A stretch of 64,000 nt of DNA from Gracilimonas sp046602855. Lineage in GTDB: Bacteria; Bacteroidota; Rhodothermia; Balneolales; Balneolaceae. This document shows, piece by piece, positions 43,984-53,712 of the stretch (positions are counted from its first letter, which is position 1; every line of letters begins with the position of its first letter). The stretch is from contig NZ_JBKINJ010000001.1 in assembly GCF_046602855.1 (NCBI RefSeq), positions 930,001 to 994,000 on the forward strand, read 5' to 3'. A program made the translations under genes and the position numbers. The notes below the pieces were generated by a model. That model worked only from the letters and a program-made list of their open reading frames with translations, made no database searches and had not been told where the DNA came from.

Positions 43984-44706
43984 ATGAAATTGCTTGTCAC
44001 TGGTACCTCACGCGGAATTGGCTTTTCAATTGCTCAGGATCTACTGAATAAAGATTATGAGGTAATTGGAACGTCCCGTTCTGACAGATCTCCATTTCCC
44101 GACAACTCGTCTTATTCTCACATTAAATGTGATTTGTCTGTGGAAAATGATTTAGAAAATTTAAAAAAAGTCTTTGAGCTTAAAGAACCACCTGAAGTAC
44201 TGGTAAACAACGCCGGTATGTTTCAGGAGGCTCAGTTAAATATCAACGACGATGAATGGTTGGCAAATTGGGACAGAACTTTACAAGTAAATTTACGCTC
44301 ACCAGCCATATTGTCAAAATCGGCTGTCAACGCATGGCAAAAGAACAACATTTCCGGAAGATTGATAAATATATCCTCCAGAGCCGGATATAGGGGAGAC
44401 ACCGGAGAATATGCCAGTTATGGAGCCAGTAAAGGCGGTTTGGTGGCCTTTACAAAGAGTTTAGCAAGGAGTCTTGGTAAATTTGGAATCACTGCTTATA
44501 CGGTAGCTCCGGGATTTGTAGATACAGATATGGCTCAAGGTTCCATTGAAGTATACGGAGAAGATTACCTTACTCAAGATCTTGCACTTGATTCTATTGC
44601 ACCACCAGAACAGATCGCGAATATCGTAAGCCTGTTGGCTGAAGGTAAATTGACACACGCCACCGGGCAGACTTTTCATATAAACTCCGGCTCATACCTC
44701 ATCTGA
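43984..44706 (+). CDS. Short-chain dehydrogenase/reductase
   Basis: 240 residues. Rossmann loop TGTSRGIGFSIA near the start, NNAG at about 82, catalytic serine in INISSRAGY and YxxxK as YGASKGG, then TVAPGFVDTDMA. It looks like a FabG-type reductase of unknown substrate. The promoter is not obvious; two overlapping small hairpins lie between it and DUF2480. Confidence 0.92.
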   Translation: MKLLVTGTSRGIGFSIAQDLLNKDYEVIGTSRSDRSPFPDNSSYSHIKCDLSVENDLENLKKVFELKEPPEVLVNNAGMFQEAQLNINDDEWLANWDRTLQVNLRSPAILSKSAVNAWQKNNISGRLINISSRAGYRGDTGEYASYGASKGGLVAFTKSLARSLGKFGITAYTVAPGFVDTDMAQGSIEVYGEDYLTQDLALDSIAPPEQIANIVSLLAEGKLTHATGQTFHINSGSYLI

Positions 44707-44765
44707 TCAGCAAAATAAAAATGTTTAACTGTGGCAATTAGTCTAATGATTTTGGAATTTTAAGT

Positions 44766-45791
44766 ATGACAGATATCAGAGACCGAAAGAAGGATCATGT
44801 TGAGTTAACCGTTACTGACGGTACGCAGTACAATACGCCTACCGGGTTTGATCAGTATTATTTTGATCATAATGCGCTTCCTGAATTAGACTATAACTCA
44901 GTTACGACTAAAGCTAAACTTTTAGGTCGAACTTTTGATTTTCCTCTCTTTATTTCTTCTATGACCGGTGGATATGCTGATGCAGGCCCTGTTAATGCAG
45001 TAATCGCTGAATTTTGTGAAGCTGAAAACCTGCCATTTGGTGTAGGCAGCCAGAGAGCTATGCTGGAAGATGAGTCTTTAACAGATACATTTTCTATAGT
45101 TCGGGAAAAGGCTCCAAATGCTTTTATAGCATCAAACATTGGCGGTGCACAACTGATAGGTGGCTTAAAAGCGAATTTACTGAAAAGATTGATCAATTCT
45201 ATTGAAGCTGATGCTTTGATCGTGCATTTGAATCCACTACAGGAGTTAATGCAACCTGAAGGAGACCGATATTTCAAAGGAATTTTAAATGGAATAGAAA
45301 AGATAGTATCCGACACCCAACTCCCTGTAATTGTCAAAGAAACCGGAGCCGGAATTTCATTACATACTGCAAAGCGGCTGTTGAACGCCGGTGTAAAAGT
45401 TATTGATATTGCGGGAGCCGGGGGCACAAGTTGGTCGAAAGTTGAAAATTTCAGACATACAAATCAAAAGGCAAATCATTCTTTTGATGAATGGGGTATA
45501 CCGACTGTAGAATGCCTCATTGAATTGAGTAGATTGGAGTGCGAGCGTGGTTTCGAAATGATTGCATCAGGAGGTATCAGATCAGCTTTTGATATTGCTA
45601 AGGCAATTTGTCTTGGTGCTCATTTCACGGCATCGGCTCAACCTGTAATAAAAGCGATCAAAGAAGATGGGTATGAAGGTTTGGAAACTCTATATAAAGA
45701 GTTGAAAAATGACCTGAAAACCATCCTAACACTCTTAGGACATCCTAATATTCTAAAATTAAATAAGAGCGACCTTAGAAGAAAAGCTTAA
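44766..45791 (+). CDS. fni: Isopentenyl-diphosphate delta-isomerase, type 2 (FMN)
   Basis: 341 residues. DRKKDHVELTV at the start, LFISSMTGGYADAGPVN, FGVGSQRAMLED, LIVHLNPLQELMQPEGDR, VKETGAGIS, DIAGAGGTSW and IASGGIRSAFDIAK, all typical of the FMN- and NADPH-dependent isomerase. Interconverts IPP and DMAPP and serves the next gene. Confidence 0.97.
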   Translation: MTDIRDRKKDHVELTVTDGTQYNTPTGFDQYYFDHNALPELDYNSVTTKAKLLGRTFDFPLFISSMTGGYADAGPVNAVIAEFCEAENLPFGVGSQRAMLEDESLTDTFSIVREKAPNAFIASNIGGAQLIGGLKANLLKRLINSIEADALIVHLNPLQELMQPEGDRYFKGILNGIEKIVSDTQLPVIVKETGAGISLHTAKRLLNAGVKVIDIAGAGGTSWSKVENFRHTNQKANHSFDEWGIPTVECLIELSRLECERGFEMIASGGIRSAFDIAKAICLGAHFTASAQPVIKAIKEDGYEGLETLYKELKNDLKTILTLLGHPNILKLNKSDLRRKA

Positions 45792-45846
45792 CCCATAAGC
45801 TGCAAGATATTCCTTATATTCATCGACTCATCAGATCAAAAGAGCA

Positions 45847-46842
45847 TTGAGCAAAACCGGATTACAATACATTTTACTTGAGAAGGTAGAGCAGGCACTG
45901 CAGCAAATGGAACTGCCCGACTCACCCATTTCTTTATACGAACCGTATAAATATGCTATGGCCGTTGGGGGTAAAAGGATAAGACCTTTATTAACCTTAA
46001 TAGCCTGTGGGTTATGTGAAGGTGAAATTGACGATGCTCTACCTGCAGCATTGGCTGTTGAGGTACTTCACAATTTTACGCTGGTCCATGATGATATTAT
46101 GGATAGTGCTGATACTCGAAGAGGAGAGCAAAGTGTATATAAAAAATGGAATGAAAATACAGCTATTTTAACCGGAGATGTAATGTTTGCAGATGCCTAC
46201 AAACATCTGCATTATTATGGTGAGTCTGATAAGTTTTCAAAACAAGAATTTGCTGCGATGCATCACATCTTTTCAAGATCGATCATAACAGTTTGTGAAG
46301 GCCAGGCACTGGATATGGAATTTGTAGATCGCATAGATGTCTCAAACAAAGAATATTTACAAATGATCGGTGGCAAAACAGCAGCTCTATTAAGCGGTTC
46401 ACTTGAAATGGGAGCTGTGGCGGCACACGCCACACATCATAAAAGAGCTGAATTAGCTGAACTTGGATATGAGATGGGTGTTGCATTTCAAATACAGGAT
46501 GATCTTTTAGATGCTATTGCAGACCCTGAAAAATTCGGCAAGAGGCCCGGTGGAGATATTTATGAGGGCAAGAAAACATATCTTACCATACTTGCGTTAG
46601 AAAGGGCAGATGACGTTGAGCAAAAGATCATCAGCAACACTTTAGAACAAGATGAACCTACTGAAGAAGCTGTAGAACAGGTACTTGAGATTATGGGTGA
46701 TCTGGGAGTGCTTAAGGACGTGGACAACGAAACTGACGAACATTATCAAAAGGCATTTGACCTATTGAGTAAATTTGAAAATTCTGAATATAAAATAGAG
46801 CTTGAAAAACTTCTTAACTTCTTACGAAAACGTGATCATTAA
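45847..46842 (+). CDS. Polyprenyl (geranylgeranyl-type) diphosphate synthase
   Basis: 331 residues from a TTG start. First aspartate-rich motif LVHDDIMDSADTRRG and second FQIQDDLLDAIAD, with GGKRIRPLLTL between start and motif 1. The residues before the first motif (about five upstream, FTLVHDD) suggest a medium-chain product, but product length is not certain. Its end overlaps the region upstream of bamD. Confidence 0.9.
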   Translation: MSKTGLQYILLEKVEQALQQMELPDSPISLYEPYKYAMAVGGKRIRPLLTLIACGLCEGEIDDALPAALAVEVLHNFTLVHDDIMDSADTRRGEQSVYKKWNENTAILTGDVMFADAYKHLHYYGESDKFSKQEFAAMHHIFSRSIITVCEGQALDMEFVDRIDVSNKEYLQMIGGKTAALLSGSLEMGAVAAHATHHKRAELAELGYEMGVAFQIQDDLLDAIADPEKFGKRPGGDIYEGKKTYLTILALERADDVEQKIISNTLEQDEPTEEAVEQVLEIMGDLGVLKDVDNETDEHYQKAFDLLSKFENSEYKIELEKLLNFLRKRDH

Positions 46843-46861
46843 AAAACAATCAAAAATTTCG

Positions 46862-47686
46862 ATGCTTAATAAACTGTTAACGGTATTTGGACTGCTGTTC
46901 ATATTTTCAGCCTGTCAAAACGATAAATTGATCAAAAGAGGAGATACCTTACAGGTTGCCTATCAAAAGGCTATGGCTTTTTACATGGATGAAGATTACA
47001 CTGAGGCCGCTAATGCTTTTGATACAGTTACCAGACTTGGACGGGGAACTGACTATGGCCAGGAAGCTCAATTCTATCTGGCAGAAAGCTATTATAAAAA
47101 CAGACAGTATTTGCTGGCTGCCTCAGAATTTGATCGCTTTGCAAGCCTTTACCCAAATGAGGAACGCCGACAGGAGGCAGAATTTAAAGCTGCCATGTCC
47201 TACTATCACCAAAGTCCACGCTATAAGTTGGATCAGTCTGCCACACGAAATGCCATTGAACGCTTTCAACTATTCAACAACCGTTATCCCGATTCGGAAC
47301 TGGTTACCGATGCCGCTGATAAAATTGATGAACTTAGAAATAAACTCGCCCGAAAATCTTATGAAGCTGCTCAATTCTATGTAAGAACAGATCAGTATTT
47401 AGCAGCTACCATCTATCTTGAAGAAACCATTGATCAATATCCTGAATCAGAATGGGCAGAAAGAGCCTTGGTTGACCTTATTAAGACTTACATAACCTAT
47501 GCCGACAACAGCGTGCCGGATCGACAGGAGGAACGTTATTCCAAGGCTGTGGATACTTATGAGAAGTTCTTACAACTTTTCCCTGAAAGTGACTACAGGA
47601 GTAATGTAGAGAATATGCATGATGAAGCTCAGAATAAACTTACTGATGTCCTAAATGATATGGTCAGTGAATCATCTGATAACTAA
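46862..47686 (+). CDS. bamD: Outer-membrane assembly lipoprotein BamD
   Basis: 274 residues. Signal peptide with lipobox FSACQN; then TPR-like repeats: AYQKAMAFYMDEDYTEAANAF, QFYLAESYYKNRQYLLAASEF and YPDSELVTDAADKIDELR. Part of the BAM complex that inserts barrels. The open frame runs 60 bases further upstream inside the previous gene; this ATG directly precedes the signal peptide. Overlaps nadD by one base. Confidence 0.9.
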   Translation: MLNKLLTVFGLLFIFSACQNDKLIKRGDTLQVAYQKAMAFYMDEDYTEAANAFDTVTRLGRGTDYGQEAQFYLAESYYKNRQYLLAASEFDRFASLYPNEERRQEAEFKAAMSYYHQSPRYKLDQSATRNAIERFQLFNNRYPDSELVTDAADKIDELRNKLARKSYEAAQFYVRTDQYLAATIYLEETIDQYPESEWAERALVDLIKTYITYADNSVPDRQEERYSKAVDTYEKFLQLFPESDYRSNVENMHDEAQNKLTDVLNDMVSESSDN

Positions 47687-48270
47687 TGTCTAAACGGATC
47701 GGATTATTCGGGGGTACTTTTGATCCCGTCCATTATGGGCATGTTGCTTTAGTGAACTCATTTCTGGAGTCCCACAAAATTGACGAATTATGGGTTTTAC
47801 TCACTCCAGTACCACCTCACAAACAAGACAAAGAGCATGCTTCATTTGATGACAGAAAACACATGCTTAATCTTGCATTCAAAAATGACAATCGTGTGAG
47901 TATCAATACAGTTGAGCGAGATCTTCCAAAACCTTCCTATACCATTAGGACATTAAGGCATCTACTTAAAGAACATCAAAGTGTAAAATTTTACCTGTGT
48001 ATAGGAGAGGATAGCTTGGCCAATTTTGATAAATGGAAAGACCACAGAGATATCCTTGATATGTGTGAACTTCTAGTTGCAGAACGGCCAGATGTTTCCC
48101 ACGAACATGTTGATAAAGAGATCATGAACAAAGTACATTTTGTAGAACATAAACCTGTTGAAGTATCCTCAACTTCTATAAGATCACTGATATCTGATGG
48201 TAAAAGTGTAAAACATTTACTGACGCCGGAAGTTTATAAATATATTATGGCTAATAATCTATATCAGTAA
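47686..48270 (+). CDS. nadD: Nicotinate-nucleotide adenylyltransferase
   Basis: 194 residues. FGGTFDPVHYGHVALV (GxFxPxHxGH) at the start and the second nucleotidyl motif SSTSIRSLI near the C-terminus. Converts NaMN and ATP to NaAD. Coupled to bamD by TAATG. Confidence 0.96.
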   Translation: MSKRIGLFGGTFDPVHYGHVALVNSFLESHKIDELWVLLTPVPPHKQDKEHASFDDRKHMLNLAFKNDNRVSINTVERDLPKPSYTIRTLRHLLKEHQSVKFYLCIGEDSLANFDKWKDHRDILDMCELLVAERPDVSHEHVDKEIMNKVHFVEHKPVEVSSTSIRSLISDGKSVKHLLTPEVYKYIMANNLYQ

Positions 48271-48293
48271 TACCACTTTAAAGTGAATTAAGC

Positions 48294-49325
48294 ATGCCAA
48301 TATCCAGAAAAGACTTTCTTCGGAATTCACTGTTAGCCACAGGCTTATCAATAACAAGTGCAAGTCAAATTATCAAGGATCTTAATTGGATTAATAAACC
48401 GGAGATGATCAAACCGCGGGCTTTAAAAGTAGGTGATACTTTGGGTCTTGTTGCTCCGGCAAGCCCAATTTATCAAGATCAGGTGTTTCAGGAAATGATT
48501 GCAAATCTGAAAGATCTTGGTTTTAAACTAAAGCTCGGTAAGTCAGTAAAAAAACAATATGGCTACCTTGCCGGCAGGGATGACGAACGCCTGCTTGATC
48601 TTATGACAATGTTTGAGGATGATGAAGTAAACGGTATCATGTGTATCAGGGGCGGATGGGGTAGTAACCGAATATTGCCGCTAATTGACTACAAACTGAT
48701 CAGAGATAATCCTAAGGTATTTTGTGGATTTAGTGATATTACCTCTATCCACATGGCCATTAATAAATATTCAGGCCTTTATACTTTTCATGGACCGGTC
48801 GGCAAGTCTGTTTGGAATGAATATACAACTCAGGCTTTTCGAGATACAGTGATGTCTCCAAAATTAAAAGAGATTAAAATTCCCGATGAAGAAAAAGAAA
48901 ACGCCTTTATAATAAACTCAGGTAAAACAACCGAAAGAATTTTCGGTGGAAATCTATCCGTATTGACAACTTTGATCGGTACTGATTATTTACCTGATCT
49001 TGAAGGAGTAATTTTGTTTTTAGAAGATGTTGGGGAAAGTGTTTATCGTATTGACAGACTACTAACACATCTTAAAATGGCAGGTATACTAGACAAAATC
49101 AGTGGGTTTATTTTTGGAAAATGTACGAAATGCAATTCAGGATCAAATAGTCTGCAGATGGGTGAAGTACTTAAACACCACATCAAACCATTACAAATTC
49201 CGGCATTCTATGGGGCAATGATCAGTCATGAAGATAACAACCTCACTATTCCAATTGGAATAAATACTGAAATGGATGCGGATAATATGGTCATTCGATT
49301 TATGGAAAAAGCTGTGTTAAGCTAA
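48294..49325 (+). CDS. LD-carboxypeptidase (peptidase S66)
   Basis: 343 residues. Cleaves the terminal D-alanine of tetrapeptides in peptidoglycan recycling. Nucleophile Ser124 in IRGGWGSNRILPLIDY, GGNLSVL, then Glu in LEDVGESVYRIDRLL and His in MISHEDN. The N-terminus ISRKDFLRNSLLATGLSIT is like a Tat signal (RK instead of RR), so export is possible but not sure; many relatives are cytoplasmic. Confidence 0.9.
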   Translation: MPISRKDFLRNSLLATGLSITSASQIIKDLNWINKPEMIKPRALKVGDTLGLVAPASPIYQDQVFQEMIANLKDLGFKLKLGKSVKKQYGYLAGRDDERLLDLMTMFEDDEVNGIMCIRGGWGSNRILPLIDYKLIRDNPKVFCGFSDITSIHMAINKYSGLYTFHGPVGKSVWNEYTTQAFRDTVMSPKLKEIKIPDEEKENAFIINSGKTTERIFGGNLSVLTTLIGTDYLPDLEGVILFLEDVGESVYRIDRLLTHLKMAGILDKISGFIFGKCTKCNSGSNSLQMGEVLKHHIKPLQIPAFYGAMISHEDNNLTIPIGINTEMDADNMVIRFMEKAVLS

Positions 49326-49337
49326 AGTAAGCACACG

Positions 49338-50408
49338 CTATTTATTTACAGCAGATAAATGATCAACAATTTTACCTTCCGTAGTTATATAGGACTGCAT
49401 AAGATCAGCTGTAAGACATGAATGTATTGGAAAAATCTGAATCGTTTCTTCAACGTTGATCTCATTAAATACCGGTGGGCTGCATTTAATGATACCATGT
49501 TCCTGGGATAAGCTTTTCAGGTATGTTTCCACAGAAAGATGTTTAAGACGCGGTTCTCCAAAACTATTACTGCCATTGATCTCGATAGCTTCTTTAGAAA
49601 AATGAACGGCACCACCGTGAATCAAAACCTCATATCTTTCATCAAACTTTTCGATAACAGGACATTCCATATATATTGCAATTTCGTTAGGTGAGCAGGA
49701 GCCTATTTCAACCTGCATCCAATCGTAGAATACAAAATTACCCGGACTAAGCTGGTCTACAGGTCCAAAGTCATTCAGTAGACTGCAAGAGGGCGTGTCC
49801 CCAAAACAAATAGGTAGATCAGAGAATTTACTCTTTATAGTCGATAGCTTTTCTATCACAGGTTCGATCAGGTTTAATACATTCTCAGCTGAACGGGCTT
49901 TATATGTAAAACCGGCGTGGCAATAAAAACCTGCTGCATATAAGTTTTTAGAGGAATTTATGGTCTTTAGCAGTATCTCCATTTTGTCGAGATCACCAAT
50001 TGGTACACCGCTACGTCCATAATCAGGATCCAATTCTATATACAGTCCCATTTCATGTCGGATCTCAGAATCTAATTTCTTGATGACATCATCAGAGATA
50101 ACGAGTGTTTTAAGATCTATCCTTGAAGCAATATCATTATAAACTGATGAAGCTAAAATATTGGCAGGAAAGGCAATAGTTATATCCTCCCAGCCATCAT
50201 TGGCAAAATATTCAGCCATTTTAAGGGAGGAAACGGTTATTCCTTTCACACCATTTTCTTTGAATATTCGACCAATATCAATCGACTGATGTGTTTTAAA
50301 ATGGGGTCTGAATTCAATATCAGAACGGCGACACTTCACAGCCATATTTTTAATATTCTGTCTGACAATTTCCAAATCCAGATTAAGTGTAGGATATATT
50401 GAACTCAT
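49338..50408 (-). CDS. PLP- and metal-dependent D-threonine aldolase/D-serine dehydratase-like protein
   Basis: 356 residues. Alanine-racemase-type N-terminal barrel with the PLP lysine in RPHFKTHQS; the C-terminal domain carries HGGAVHFSKE and the metal-site motif IHSC (HxC) typical of D-threonine aldolases and DSD1. ELDPDYGRSGVP fits the same group. The substrate is probably a D-beta-hydroxy amino acid. A TTG 12 bases upstream, directly after the preceding stop, is an alternative start. Confidence 0.87.
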   Translation of the reverse strand: MSSIYPTLNLDLEIVRQNIKNMAVKCRRSDIEFRPHFKTHQSIDIGRIFKENGVKGITVSSLKMAEYFANDGWEDITIAFPANILASSVYNDIASRIDLKTLVISDDVIKKLDSEIRHEMGLYIELDPDYGRSGVPIGDLDKMEILLKTINSSKNLYAAGFYCHAGFTYKARSAENVLNLIEPVIEKLSTIKSKFSDLPICFGDTPSCSLLNDFGPVDQLSPGNFVFYDWMQVEIGSCSPNEIAIYMECPVIEKFDERYEVLIHGGAVHFSKEAIEINGSNSFGEPRLKHLSVETYLKSLSQEHGIIKCSPPVFNEINVEETIQIFPIHSCLTADLMQSYITTEGKIVDHLSAVNK

Positions 50409-50420
50409 GATATTGCTCAA

Positions 50421-51260
50421 CTATTTGTTATAAACAGGGTTCAATCCGTGATTTGGTGAATCACCGGTTTCAAGTTCTGACCTTAAAACGGAATCCCATG
50501 AACCGTATATAGGATTAGGTAGAATAAACCATTTTCTGCCAAAATATTCGGAGTATTCAACAACCTTGCTTTCTCTCTTTAACTGACTTATCTCCTTGGC
50601 CGAAAAGAAATCATTGAGGTCATCTCCAAAAATCATAATAACACGATAATTGTCTTCGACCATTTTTCGACGATTAATCTTAGATGAGTTCCAGTTAGGC
50701 TGTTCGCCGTTAGTAAGGATGTTATCCATATTTTTGGTCACCGGAAAACCAAGTTTTATCAGATTCTCACGAGTGGCATGCTCAACTTCATAAGTTCGGT
50801 TACTGAGATAGAAAATAGTTACTCCTTTTTCAGCAGCATACTTAGCAAATTCAAGAGCTCCGGGCACGGCGTCAGCGTTTGCTTCCAGGCACCAGGTTTT
50901 CCAGTCTTCCGAATTATATGATTTACCTTCGAGGATCATTCGCGCCTGAAAAGGTGAATTATCTAGCACGGTTTCATCAATGTCCATGATAATGGCAGGA
51001 GGAAGTTTGCGATAGGTTGACTCGTCTGTTTGATTCAAAGATGCTGACCAGAAGGAATCTTCCATAGGAAGGGCAAGCATTCTCTCAGCCGTTTTATACG
51101 CTTGATAATTCAGTGCGTCATATTCAGCAGAATTTTGCACCCAAAGTGTAGCCTGAAGAGAAGGGTCTTCAGGTTTGGCCTCTTCTGAGTTACTTATGGT
51201 TTGTGTTGATGCGCATGAAGTTATAAAGAAAATGGCAAGGAGGTAAATAGATCGGTTCAT
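50421..51260 (-). CDS. Acid phosphatase lipoprotein, e(P4)/class B-like HAD family
   Basis: 279 residues. Signal peptide with lipobox FFITSCAS. HAD motif 1 IIMDIDETVLDNSPF, then the e(P4)-type DWKTWCLEANADAVPGALEF, FYLSNRTYE (motif 2) and IMIFGDDLNDFF (motif 4). Outer-membrane 5'-nucleotidase/acid phosphatases of this type release phosphate and nucleosides. A start 33 bases upstream is possible, but the chosen ATG directly precedes the signal peptide. Confidence 0.9.
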   Translation of the reverse strand: MNRSIYLLAIFFITSCASTQTISNSEEAKPEDPSLQATLWVQNSAEYDALNYQAYKTAERMLALPMEDSFWSASLNQTDESTYRKLPPAIIMDIDETVLDNSPFQARMILEGKSYNSEDWKTWCLEANADAVPGALEFAKYAAEKGVTIFYLSNRTYEVEHATRENLIKLGFPVTKNMDNILTNGEQPNWNSSKINRRKMVEDNYRVIMIFGDDLNDFFSAKEISQLKRESKVVEYSEYFGRKWFILPNPIYGSWDSVLRSELETGDSPNHGLNPVYNK

Positions 51261-51375
51261 AAAGAACTTATTTGAACTGTTGGATTTGATCATTAAGATA
51301 TGAAATCAAAACAATAGCTAATTAATTTTCTAAGAGAATGTTATTCCGTGAAGAAAACCATTATTTTTGGGTATT

Positions 51376-51822
51376 ATGAAAACAATGCCAAAACAAAAAA
51401 TTATTGGGCGAACTGAACTTGTAGATCTTCCCGAATGGAACTTCAACGATCTGGAAGCTAAAATTGATACTGGTGCATACACTTCAAGTTTGCATTGTCA
51501 TGATATTGAGGCTTTTGAAAAGAATGGGGAGAGCTGGATAAAATTCTTCTTACTTGATCCGGATCACGAGGCATACAATAAACAGGAAATAATTATGCCG
51601 GTTCATGATAAGCGTGAAGTCAAATCATCCAATGGTGAGTCTGAACTAAGATACATCGTAAAAACGAAAGTACTTTTTTTTAAGGACCCTTACATCATTG
51701 AATTTTCATTAACTGACCGCTCCGCAATGAAATATCCTCTTTTAATTGGAAGAAAATTCCTGCAAAAAGGACCTTTTTTGGTAGATGTAACTAAAGAAAA
51801 TTTGAATAATTTAAAAAAATAA
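51376..51822 (+). CDS. rimB: RimB-like retropepsin/zinc protease family protein (DUF785)
   Basis: 148 residues. Pepsin-like core AKIDTGAYTSSLHCHDIE contains the single DTG aspartate motif; PLLIGRKFL is the matching second hydrophobic-Gly motif. In Pseudomonas, RimB acts with RimK on ribosomal protein modification; here the gene stands 18 bases before rimK, which supports the same job. A TTG-started extension (TTG GGT ATT) and an ATG 9 bases downstream are alternatives; the symbol is by analogy. Confidence 0.8.
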   Translation: MKTMPKQKIIGRTELVDLPEWNFNDLEAKIDTGAYTSSLHCHDIEAFEKNGESWIKFFLLDPDHEAYNKQEIIMPVHDKREVKSSNGESELRYIVKTKVLFFKDPYIIEFSLTDRSAMKYPLLIGRKFLQKGPFLVDVTKENLNNLKK

Positions 51823-51840
51823 AGACCCGGAGTCTTAATA

Positions 51841-52764
51841 ATGAACATTGGAATCCTTTCCAGGAACTCTTCTTTGTACTCAACACAGCGCCTGATTAAA
51901 ACCGCAGAAGAACATGGCCACCAGGTAGAGGTCATCGATCACCTTAAATGCGATATCGTAATCGAACAGGACGATCCTAAGATCTATTTCAAAAGTAAGA
52001 GAATCGATTATCTAGACGCCATAATTCCAAGGATTGGTGCTTCAGTAACTTTTTATGGAGCTGCCGTAGTCCGCCAGTTTGAAATGATGGATGTATTCAG
52101 CGTGGTTCATTCCCAGGCATTGGTTCGTTCCAGAGATAAACTCAGGAGCTTGCAATTGCTTGCCAGTTCCGGAGTAGGGCTTCCCAAAACAGTATTCACT
52201 AATTATTCGAAGGAAGTAAAAAAGATTATTGAGTCTGTTGGAGGAGCGCCTCTTATCGTTAAATTACTTGAGGGTACACAAGGTCATGGTGTTGTTCTTG
52301 GACCCACTAAAAAAGCTTCTGAGTCTATCATAGAGGCCTTTCATGCCATGAAAGCAAGGGTTATTGTCCAGGAGTTCATATCTGAATCTAAGGGTGCAGA
52401 TATTCGAGCTTTTATTGTGGACGGAAAAGTGGTCGGAGCTATGAAGCGACAAGGAAAAGAAGGTGAGTTCAGGTCAAATCTTCACCAGGGTGGCAGTGGA
52501 GAACTCATAAAATTAAGCAAAACTGAAAGAATTGCAGCCCTCAAAGCTGCGGCTGCCATGGATCTTCAGGTTGCCGGAGTTGATATGCTGCAATCGGAAC
52601 GAGGTCCGCTTATTCTTGAGGTGAATTCTTCTCCCGGTTTAGAAGGAATTGAGAAAACCACAAATAAAGATATTGCTAGTTACATCATAAAATACATTGA
52701 GAAAGCTGTAGAAGAACGCAAAAAAAATCCAGCCCGTAAAAAGAAGGCTAAAAAGAATGCCTAA
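51841..52764 (+). CDS. rimK: RimK ATP-grasp ligase (ribosomal protein S6 glutamylase)
   Basis: 307 residues. IGILSRNSSLYSTQRLI start, YLDAIIPRIGASVTFYGAAVVRQFE, then ATP-grasp features PLIVKLLEGTQGHGVVL, ADIRAFIVDGKVVGAMKRQ and PLILEVNSSPGLEGIE. Adds glutamates to the C-terminus of S6 in E. coli. A Lys-rich tail ends the protein. It overlaps the next gene by 8 bases. Confidence 0.95.
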   Translation: MNIGILSRNSSLYSTQRLIKTAEEHGHQVEVIDHLKCDIVIEQDDPKIYFKSKRIDYLDAIIPRIGASVTFYGAAVVRQFEMMDVFSVVHSQALVRSRDKLRSLQLLASSGVGLPKTVFTNYSKEVKKIIESVGGAPLIVKLLEGTQGHGVVLGPTKKASESIIEAFHAMKARVIVQEFISESKGADIRAFIVDGKVVGAMKRQGKEGEFRSNLHQGGSGELIKLSKTERIAALKAAAAMDLQVAGVDMLQSERGPLILEVNSSPGLEGIEKTTNKDIASYIIKYIEKAVEERKKNPARKKKAKKNA

Positions 52765-53701
52765 ACACATTACGATCAATAAGGAAAAGATCGCATTAGG
52801 TGAACAAAAGACGATAAATCTGAATATAGCCCGTTTGCCGACCTACACCAGTATCGATCTGCCTGTTTTAGTTTATCGGGCACCTGAAGATGGACCTGTT
52901 TTACTTTTAACAGGTGGATTACACGGCGACGAAATTAATGGTGTTGAGACTATCAGAAGAATGATCGAAAGGGAACTTGTGATACCGGATAAAGGAACGG
53001 TTATTGCCATCCCTATCGTGAATATCTATGGTTTTATACAAAATTCCCGAGGATTGCCCGACGGAAAAGACATCAACAGAAGCTTTCCGGGAGCGAGGGG
53101 AGGTTCGCTTGCTAAATTACTGGCTCATACCTTAATGTCTGAGATCATCCCTGTTGTGGATTGCGGTATCGATTATCATACAGGAGGAGCCTCAAGGTCA
53201 AACTATCCCCAGGTTAGATGCTCTTTCAAGATCGATAAAGCAAAAACATTAGCTGAAGCAATGGGCAGCCCGGTAATGATGCATTCTGGACTGATATCTA
53301 AAACATTCAGAAATGCAGCACACAAGAAAGGAGTCGAAATATTGGTGTTTGAAACAGGGGAATCTCTTAGATACGATGAATATGGTATTGAAGAAGGGAT
53401 CGACGGTGCTCGTAGATTAATGAAGCATCTTGGAATGATCAAACATGCACCTGATGCTATAAAGACACGTGTGTTCAATAACTCAACCTGGATACGAACT
53501 AAGAATGCCGGGTTATTTATACCGAAGACAATACTTGGAGAAGAATTAAATAAAAGGCAGGTTCTTGGGTTGATAAAAGACCCATACGGAGAATTAAATT
53601 CTCGAGCGGTGGCTCCACATGATGGTATGGTAATAGGGCTAAATAATTGCCCTGTAGTAAATAAGGGCGATGCCCTTATTCATTATGCATATAATAAATA
53701 A
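52757..53701 (+). CDS. AspA/AstE-like succinylglutamate desuccinylase/aspartoacylase family protein
   Basis: 314 residues of the M14-like zinc hydrolase fold. Zinc ligands His56 and Glu59 (GGLHGDEINGVE) and His141 (DYHTGGA); NRSFPG at 107-112 binds substrate, and catalytic Glu lies in FETGE. Genomes often pair this family with RimK. It may remove or trim the glutamyl tags, or process a small substrate; the role is inferred from position. Confidence 0.88.
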   Translation: MPKHITINKEKIALGEQKTINLNIARLPTYTSIDLPVLVYRAPEDGPVLLLTGGLHGDEINGVETIRRMIERELVIPDKGTVIAIPIVNIYGFIQNSRGLPDGKDINRSFPGARGGSLAKLLAHTLMSEIIPVVDCGIDYHTGGASRSNYPQVRCSFKIDKAKTLAEAMGSPVMMHSGLISKTFRNAAHKKGVEILVFETGESLRYDEYGIEEGIDGARRLMKHLGMIKHAPDAIKTRVFNNSTWIRTKNAGLFIPKTILGEELNKRQVLGLIKDPYGELNSRAVAPHDGMVIGLNNCPVVNKGDALIHYAYNK

Positions 53702-53712
53702 ATATCAGAACA

